Below are positions 60,349 through 64,000 of a stretch of DNA of 64,000 nt, in pieces. The notes below the pieces were generated by a model. That model was not told where the DNA came from. It worked only from the letters and a program-made list of their open reading frames with translations, and did not search any database. Made by a program: the position numbers and the translations under genes. The stretch is from positions 5,941,001 through 6,005,000 of the forward strand of contig NZ_CP054918.1 of assembly GCF_013364195.1 (NCBI RefSeq), given 5' to 3'. Source of the DNA: Streptomyces sp. NA04227 (lineage in GTDB: Bacteria; Actinomycetota; Actinomycetes; Streptomycetales; Streptomycetaceae). Each line of letters begins with the position of its first letter. The stretch's first letter is position 1.

Positions 60349-60900
60349 TTGACGAGGATCGCGGCGCGGCTGCTGAGTCTGGCGGCCGGAGGTGTGCTGT
60401 TCCTGGGATCCGTGGGGTGCGCGGGGGCCGACGGTGCGGGTGACGACCGCGGCTCCACGAGCGCCGAGGCGCCACCGAGCGGCTCCGCCAAGCCCACGGG
60501 CCAGCAGGAAGAGCAGGAAGAGAAGGAAGGGAAGGGCGAGCAGGGGGTGATCGCGGGCGCTGTCAGTCTCGACGTCAGTGGTGGCTTCGCCGGAGTACGG
60601 CGCGGCATCACCGTCACGCCGGACGGTGAGGTGCGGGTCAGGTCCCGCGAGGGCGAACGCACGGCGAGAGCGCTGGACGGAACCGAACAGCGCACGCTGG
60701 CCGCCCTGCTCGCCGAGGTCGACTTCGGCGAGGTCCCCGCGCGCAGCATCTCGGAACAGCTCAGGGACGGCTTCCAGTACCGGCTCCGGTACGAGGGGCA
60801 CTCCGTACTGACGGACCGGACCACCAGCCTCGGCCCGGTCGACCGGGTCATCGACCACCTGGAGAAGTGCCTGCGCGGTCGTGGCCGGGAGGCCTCGTAG
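60349..60900 (+). CDS. Putative lipoprotein, TTG start
   Basis: This 183-residue lipoprotein starts at TTG 60349, chosen because GAGGAGGG lies four bases upstream and no ATG or GTG is in frame nearby. The signal LLSLAAGGVLFLGSVGC ends at C24, a slightly atypical lipobox. An acidic linker of Glu/Gln/Lys (about 50-65) follows. The mature domain has VSGGFAGVRRGITVTPDGEV, EQRTLAALLAEVDFGEVPA and YRLRYEGHSVLTDRTTSLGP. Similar small exported proteins are common in Streptomyces. The function is unknown. Confidence 0.8.
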   Translation: MTRIAARLLSLAAGGVLFLGSVGCAGADGAGDDRGSTSAEAPPSGSAKPTGQQEEQEEKEGKGEQGVIAGAVSLDVSGGFAGVRRGITVTPDGEVRVRSREGERTARALDGTEQRTLAALLAEVDFGEVPARSISEQLRDGFQYRLRYEGHSVLTDRTTSLGPVDRVIDHLEKCLRGRGREAS

Positions 60901-60939
60901 GACCCGCCAGCAATGTGACGCGCGCCACAGGCATACCCA

Positions 60940-60976
60940 TTACCTCAGGTAACTGTAACTGCTTAGTATCAGGTAA
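60940..60976 (+). promoter_or_regulatory. Palindrome and half-site in the AurF-like gene promoter
   Basis: TTACCT-C-AGGTAA at 60940-60952 is a perfect palindrome, and a third AGGTAA follows at 60971-60976. TAGTAT (60964-60969) resembles a -10 element. The stretch is AT-rich against a GC-rich background and ends 21 bases before the AurF-like start. A dimeric repressor binding here would block the promoter. Confidence 0.65.
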
Positions 60977-60997
60977 ACCGAGGAAGGGAGTGCCGTC

Positions 60998-61912
60998 ATG
61001 GCTAGCAGCATCGCCAAGCCCGAGACGCCGGCCCAGGCCAGCAGCCGAGAGGTCACCGGGCGTCTGCTTGACTCCGCCGAGCAGCTCTCCTACGACCCCG
61101 TGACCGAGGTCGACTGGAAGACGCCGCTCGACAAGGACTTCCACGGCGCCAGCCCGGAGTGGAGCACGCTCTACGGCACGGACTACTGGAACGAGCTGAC
61201 CGAGGCGCAGCGCAAGGAGCTGACCCGGCAGGAGGCCGCCTCGGTCGCCAGTACCGGTATCTGGTTCGAGATGATCCTGCAGCAGATGGTGCTGCGCGAC
61301 ATCTACTCGATGGACCCGACCGACCCCAAGTTCCAGTGGGCGCTGACCGAGATAGCCGACGAGTGCCGCCACTCGATCATGTTCGCCCGCGGCGCCGAGA
61401 AGCTCCAGGCCCCGCCGTACAAGCCGAACCGCCTGGTCATGGAACTCGGCCGGGCTTTCAAGACCATCGCGTTCGGTGAGGCCGCCTACGCCGCGATCCT
61501 GGTCGCCGAGGAAGTCCTCGACGTCATGCAGCGCGACTGGATGCGCGACGAGCGCGTGGTGCCCTTCGTGCGCACCATCAACAACATCCATGTGGTCGAG
61601 GAATCCCGGCACATGAAGTTCGCCCGGGACGAGACCGTGCGCCGGATGCGCGGGACCGGCTTCGTGCGCCGCCAGATCCAGGCCTTCGTCATCTCGGTCG
61701 CCGCGTACCTGATCGTCACCAGCATGGTGAACAAGAAGGTCTACAAGAACGCCGGGCTCGACCAGGAGCGCGCGCTCACCGAGGCGCGGGCCAACGAGCA
61801 CCACAAGTCGATGATGCGTTCCAGCTGCGCCGGGCTCATGGAGTTCCTGACCTCGGCCCGCCTGCTCACCAAGCCCGCGCTCCTGTTCTACAAGCGCGCC
61901 AACCTCATCTGA
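60998..61912 (+). CDS. AurF-like diiron oxygenase
   Basis: This 304-residue protein of the AurF diiron family has ferritin-like helices with iron ligands. I see E91 (GIWFEMILQQ), E122 and H125 (DECRHSIMFA), and E201, E202, H198 and H205 (HVVEESRHMKFA). All expected ligands are present. AurF oxidises aryl amines to nitro compounds; many actinobacterial members have no known substrate. The ATG at 60998 has GAAGGGAG upstream. It lies 52 bases before an FprB-type reductase, which probably delivers electrons. The same pair occurs in mycobacteria, from memory (Rv0885-Rv0886). Confidence 0.9.
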   Translation: MASSIAKPETPAQASSREVTGRLLDSAEQLSYDPVTEVDWKTPLDKDFHGASPEWSTLYGTDYWNELTEAQRKELTRQEAASVASTGIWFEMILQQMVLRDIYSMDPTDPKFQWALTEIADECRHSIMFARGAEKLQAPPYKPNRLVMELGRAFKTIAFGEAAYAAILVAEEVLDVMQRDWMRDERVVPFVRTINNIHVVEESRHMKFARDETVRRMRGTGFVRRQIQAFVISVAAYLIVTSMVNKKVYKNAGLDQERALTEARANEHHKSMMRSSCAGLMEFLTSARLLTKPALLFYKRANLI

Positions 61913-61964
61913 GCCGTGCGGCCTTGACGATCCGAGCCGACCTGAGCCGAACAGAGCCGAGTAC

Positions 61965-63641
61965 ATGACCTACGCGATCACCCAGACCTGTTGCAGCGAC
62001 GCCACCTGTGTCGCCGTCTGCCCGGTCAACTGCATCCACCCGACGCCCGAGGAGCGGGCGTTCGGCAGCACCGAGATGCTCTACATCGACCCGAAGTCGT
62101 GCATCGACTGCGGTGCCTGCGCGGACGCCTGCCCGGTGGACGCCGTCTTCCCGGTGGAGTCCCTGCTCCCGTCGCAGAAGGAGTACGCCCGGATCAACGC
62201 GGCGTACTACGACGACGTCGCCCGCGAGCGCGAGACCTCGCCGGTCGACGACCACGGGCCCAACTTCCATGCCTGGGGCGCGCCTTCGTTCGACCGCGTG
62301 CTGCCGCCCGACTTCCGCAAGCTGCGGGTCGCGGTGGTGGGCACCGGGCCGGCCGGTATGTACGCCGCCGAGGACCTGCTGCTGCACACCAGTGCCGAGG
62401 TGACCCTGATCGACCGGCTGCCGGTGGCGGGCGGGCTCCTGCGGTACGGCGTGGCGCCGGACCACCCGGACACCAAGAAGGTCGGGGAGACCTTCTCCCG
62501 CTTCCACGGGCACCCGCGGGTGCGGATGCACCTGGGCATCGAGGTGGGCAAGGAGATCAGCGCCCAGGAACTGGCCGCGCACCACGACGCGGTGATCTAC
62601 GCGGTGGGCGCCTCCACCGACCGCAGGCTCGGCATACCGGGCGAGGACCTGCCCGGCAGCATCTCGGCGACCTCCTTCGTCGCCTGGTACAACGCCCACC
62701 CGGAGGTCGCGCCGGACGCCATCGACCTGTCCGCGGAGAGGGTCGTGGTGGTCGGCAACGGCAATGTGGCCCTGGACGTCGCCCGGATCCTGGTCGCGGA
62801 CCCGGCGGACCTGGCCGGGACGGACATCGCCGACCACGCCCTGGCCGCACTGCGTACCAGCAAGGTCCGCGAGGTGGTCGTCCTCGGCCGCCGCGGGCCC
62901 GAGGACGCGGCGTACACCCGGTCCGAACTGCTCGCGCTCAAGCACCTGAAGGACGTCGACCTGGTCGTGGACGACCACGATCCGCGGATCGCGGCCGCGA
63001 TCGACGCGGCGGAGTCGAAGTCCAAGGCGGCCGTGCTGCGCGGCGTCACCCGCGAGGCGCTCGACCACTCGGGGGCGCCCGCGCCGGGCAAGCGGATCGT
63101 CTTCCGCTTCCACTCCACCTCCGTGGAGGTGCTCGGCGGCGACGGCGGGGGCGTCCGCGCGGTACGGGTCACCGGCGGCGACGGCGAGGACGGACTCGAC
63201 ATCCCGGTGGGCCTGATGCTGCGGGCGATCGGTTACCGGGGTGTGCCGGTGGCCGGGCTGCCCTTCGACGAGGCCGCAGGCGTCGTGCCCAACGAGGCGG
63301 GGCGGGTGGCCGGTTCGACGGGTACGTACGTGGTCGGCTGGATCAAGCGTGGTCCCTCCGGCGGCATCGGGGCCAACCGGTCCTGTGCCGATGAGACGGT
63401 CGGCTCGCTGCTCGCCGACGCCATCGAGGGACGGCTGACCGCCCCGGCCGAGGGGCCGAAGTCCTTCCAGCGGCTCGCGCGCAGCCGTAACCGCAAGGTG
63501 GTCGACGCGCGCGGTCTGGCGGCGATCAACCGGACCGAGATCGGCAACGGGCAGCGTGCGGGCCGCCCGAGGGCCAAGCTCGCCACGGTCGGGGAACTTC
63601 TCGACGCGGCGCGCAGCCGTCGGCGGTGGCTCGTCGGCTGA
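61965..63641 (+). CDS. fprB: FprB-type NADPH-ferredoxin reductase fused to ferredoxin
   Basis: This 558-residue protein has an N-terminal iron-sulfur ferredoxin with two clusters (TCCSDATCVAVCPVNC and KSCIDCGACADACPVDAV). A flavin reductase follows: FAD motif VVGTGPAGMYAAEDLL (about 125-140), NADP motif VVGNGNVALDVARILV (about 262-278), and the C-terminal GWIKRGPSGGIGANRSCA. It moves electrons from NADPH to ferredoxin-type acceptors; the fusion makes it self-sufficient. It shares an operon with the AurF-like oxygenase and is its likely donor. A hairpin with a short T-run follows at 63658-63701. Confidence 0.95.
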   Translation: MTYAITQTCCSDATCVAVCPVNCIHPTPEERAFGSTEMLYIDPKSCIDCGACADACPVDAVFPVESLLPSQKEYARINAAYYDDVARERETSPVDDHGPNFHAWGAPSFDRVLPPDFRKLRVAVVGTGPAGMYAAEDLLLHTSAEVTLIDRLPVAGGLLRYGVAPDHPDTKKVGETFSRFHGHPRVRMHLGIEVGKEISAQELAAHHDAVIYAVGASTDRRLGIPGEDLPGSISATSFVAWYNAHPEVAPDAIDLSAERVVVVGNGNVALDVARILVADPADLAGTDIADHALAALRTSKVREVVVLGRRGPEDAAYTRSELLALKHLKDVDLVVDDHDPRIAAAIDAAESKSKAAVLRGVTREALDHSGAPAPGKRIVFRFHSTSVEVLGGDGGGVRAVRVTGGDGEDGLDIPVGLMLRAIGYRGVPVAGLPFDEAAGVVPNEAGRVAGSTGTYVVGWIKRGPSGGIGANRSCADETVGSLLADAIEGRLTAPAEGPKSFQRLARSRNRKVVDARGLAAINRTEIGNGQRAGRPRAKLATVGELLDAARSRRRWLVG

Positions 63642-63657
63642 CCGGGGCCCTCGCGCG

Positions 63658-63701
63658 GAGGCCGGGTTCGGACACAGTGTGTGGTGTCCGGGCCCGGCCT
63701 C
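63658..63701 (+). terminator. Terminator after fprB
   Basis: GAGGCCGGG (63658-63666) pairs with CCCGGCCTC (63693-63701), and the stem continues inward through G-T pairs to GGACAC/GTGTCC. TTT follows directly. It lies 17 bases after the fprB stop. Confidence 0.9.
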
Positions 63702-63745
63702 TTTGCGTGCTCCTCAAGTCCGGGGCCGTACAAGGCCGTTGGCGG

Positions 63746-64000
63746 TCATCCCTTGACCGCCGCGCCCAGCGCGAAGCCGCCGCCGAGCCTGCGTGCGATC
63801 AGTACGTACAGCAGGATCACCGGCGTCGAGTACAGGATCGAGAAGGCCGCCAACTGGCCGTAGACCACCGTCCCGTAGTTCCCGAAGAAGCTGAAGACCG
63901 AGACCGAGGCGGGGAGTTGGTCGGGGGAGAGCAGCAGCATGAAGGGGACGAAGAAGTTGCCCCACATCATGACGAAGCAGTAGACGGTGACCACGGTCAG
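63746..64000 (-). CDS. Sugar ABC transporter permease, C-terminal part
   Basis: Only the last 84 or so codons of this minus-strand gene are in the window. The frame reads VYCFVMMWGNFFVPFMLLLS, then a Gly/Tyr segment and ILYSTPVILLYVLIARRLGG. It ends GGFALGAAVKG, which is the typical end of MalG-type permeases of carbohydrate ABC transporters (IYSTPV.LLY...R....G...GAVKG). It inserts sugars across the membrane with a partner permease to the right. The gene continues past 64000. Confidence 0.92.
   Translation of the reverse strand: MTVVTVYCFVMMWGNFFVPFMLLLSPDQLPASVSVFSFFGNYGTVVYGQLAAFSILYSTPVILLYVLIARRLGGGFALGAAVKG

Noticed and set aside
1..64000. Search for tRNA, rRNA, insertion sequences, integrase genes and attachment sites
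   Set aside because: No cloverleaf, rRNA core motif, transposase or integrase frame was recognised by eye. Dedicated tools could still find a small RNA.

Overview
The window is about 64 kb of very GC-rich, tightly packed chromosome. GC-biased third codon positions, frequent GTG starts, one TTG start and long open antisense frames all fit an actinomycete. The gene content is that of Streptomyces: FilP and Scy cytoskeletal proteins side by side, a CslA/GlxA/GH6 glycan cluster, an XRE-DUF397 pair beside an RsbW-like ATPase, and the DUF6230/DUF6114 families. From memory, the order filP-scy-mce-thiolase-meaB, then absC, icmA, a thioredoxin, pyk-ackA-pta-pfkA, matches the SCO539x-SCO542x arm of the S. 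coelicolor core chromosome. I see no tRNA, rRNA, insertion sequence, prophage or CRISPR array.

Layout. 1-3.4 kb: two related ABC ATPases and an ABC-2 type permease. 3.7-9.7 kb: filP, a small membrane protein and scy, the polar-growth coiled-coil scaffold. 10-12.9 kb: methylmalonyl-CoA epimerase, thiolase and the MeaB G-protein. 12.8-18.2 kb: regulatory block with an RsbW-like ATPase facing an XRE-DUF397 pair, a PepSY protein divergent from an OmpR-type two-component system, and a Phd/RelE toxin-antitoxin pair. 18.3-24.2 kb: secreted alpha-galactosidase, an AbsC-like MarR regulator, three coupled AIM24 genes, a DUF3817 protein and a thiamine-binding-family protein. 24.2-33 kb: a GlxA-type AraC regulator divergent from an oxidoreductase, then cslA-glxA, an unknown 462-residue gene and a GH6 lipoprotein.

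33-39.9 kb: second MarR regulator, Tat-type metallophosphoesterase, second DUF3817 protein, isobutyryl-CoA mutase large subunit, a decayed amine-oxidase tail carrying a perfect 30-bp duplication, a TetR regulator and a thioredoxin-TPR protein. 40.5-45.3 kb: a three-gene cell-envelope operon (DUF6230, DUF6114, Lys/Ala-rich secreted protein), proline iminopeptidase, and a Gly/Pro-rich membrane protein that appears to be coupled to a 12-codon leader. 45.4-51.9 kb: pyruvate kinase, acetate kinase, phosphotransacetylase and phosphofructokinase. 51.9-57.1 kb: NIPSNAP protein divergent from a WYL regulator, then a four-gene fully coupled operon with a WXG100-like protein, a larger coiled-coil/membrane protein and two divergent paralogues. 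57.3-64 kb: secreted hydrolase, PLAT-like protein, lipoprotein, an AurF-like diiron oxygenase with its FprB-type reductase, and the end of a sugar ABC permease.

Several genes form functional groups. mce, meaB and icmA belong to acyl-CoA mutase metabolism. pyk, ackA, pta and pfkA control glycolytic flux and acetyl-phosphate. filP, scy and the csl cluster all concern the hyphal tip. The least explained parts are the WXG-like operon at 54.2-57.1 kb, the triplicated AIM24 operon, the unknown gene inside the csl cluster, and several short operator-like repeat arrays in divergent promoters.
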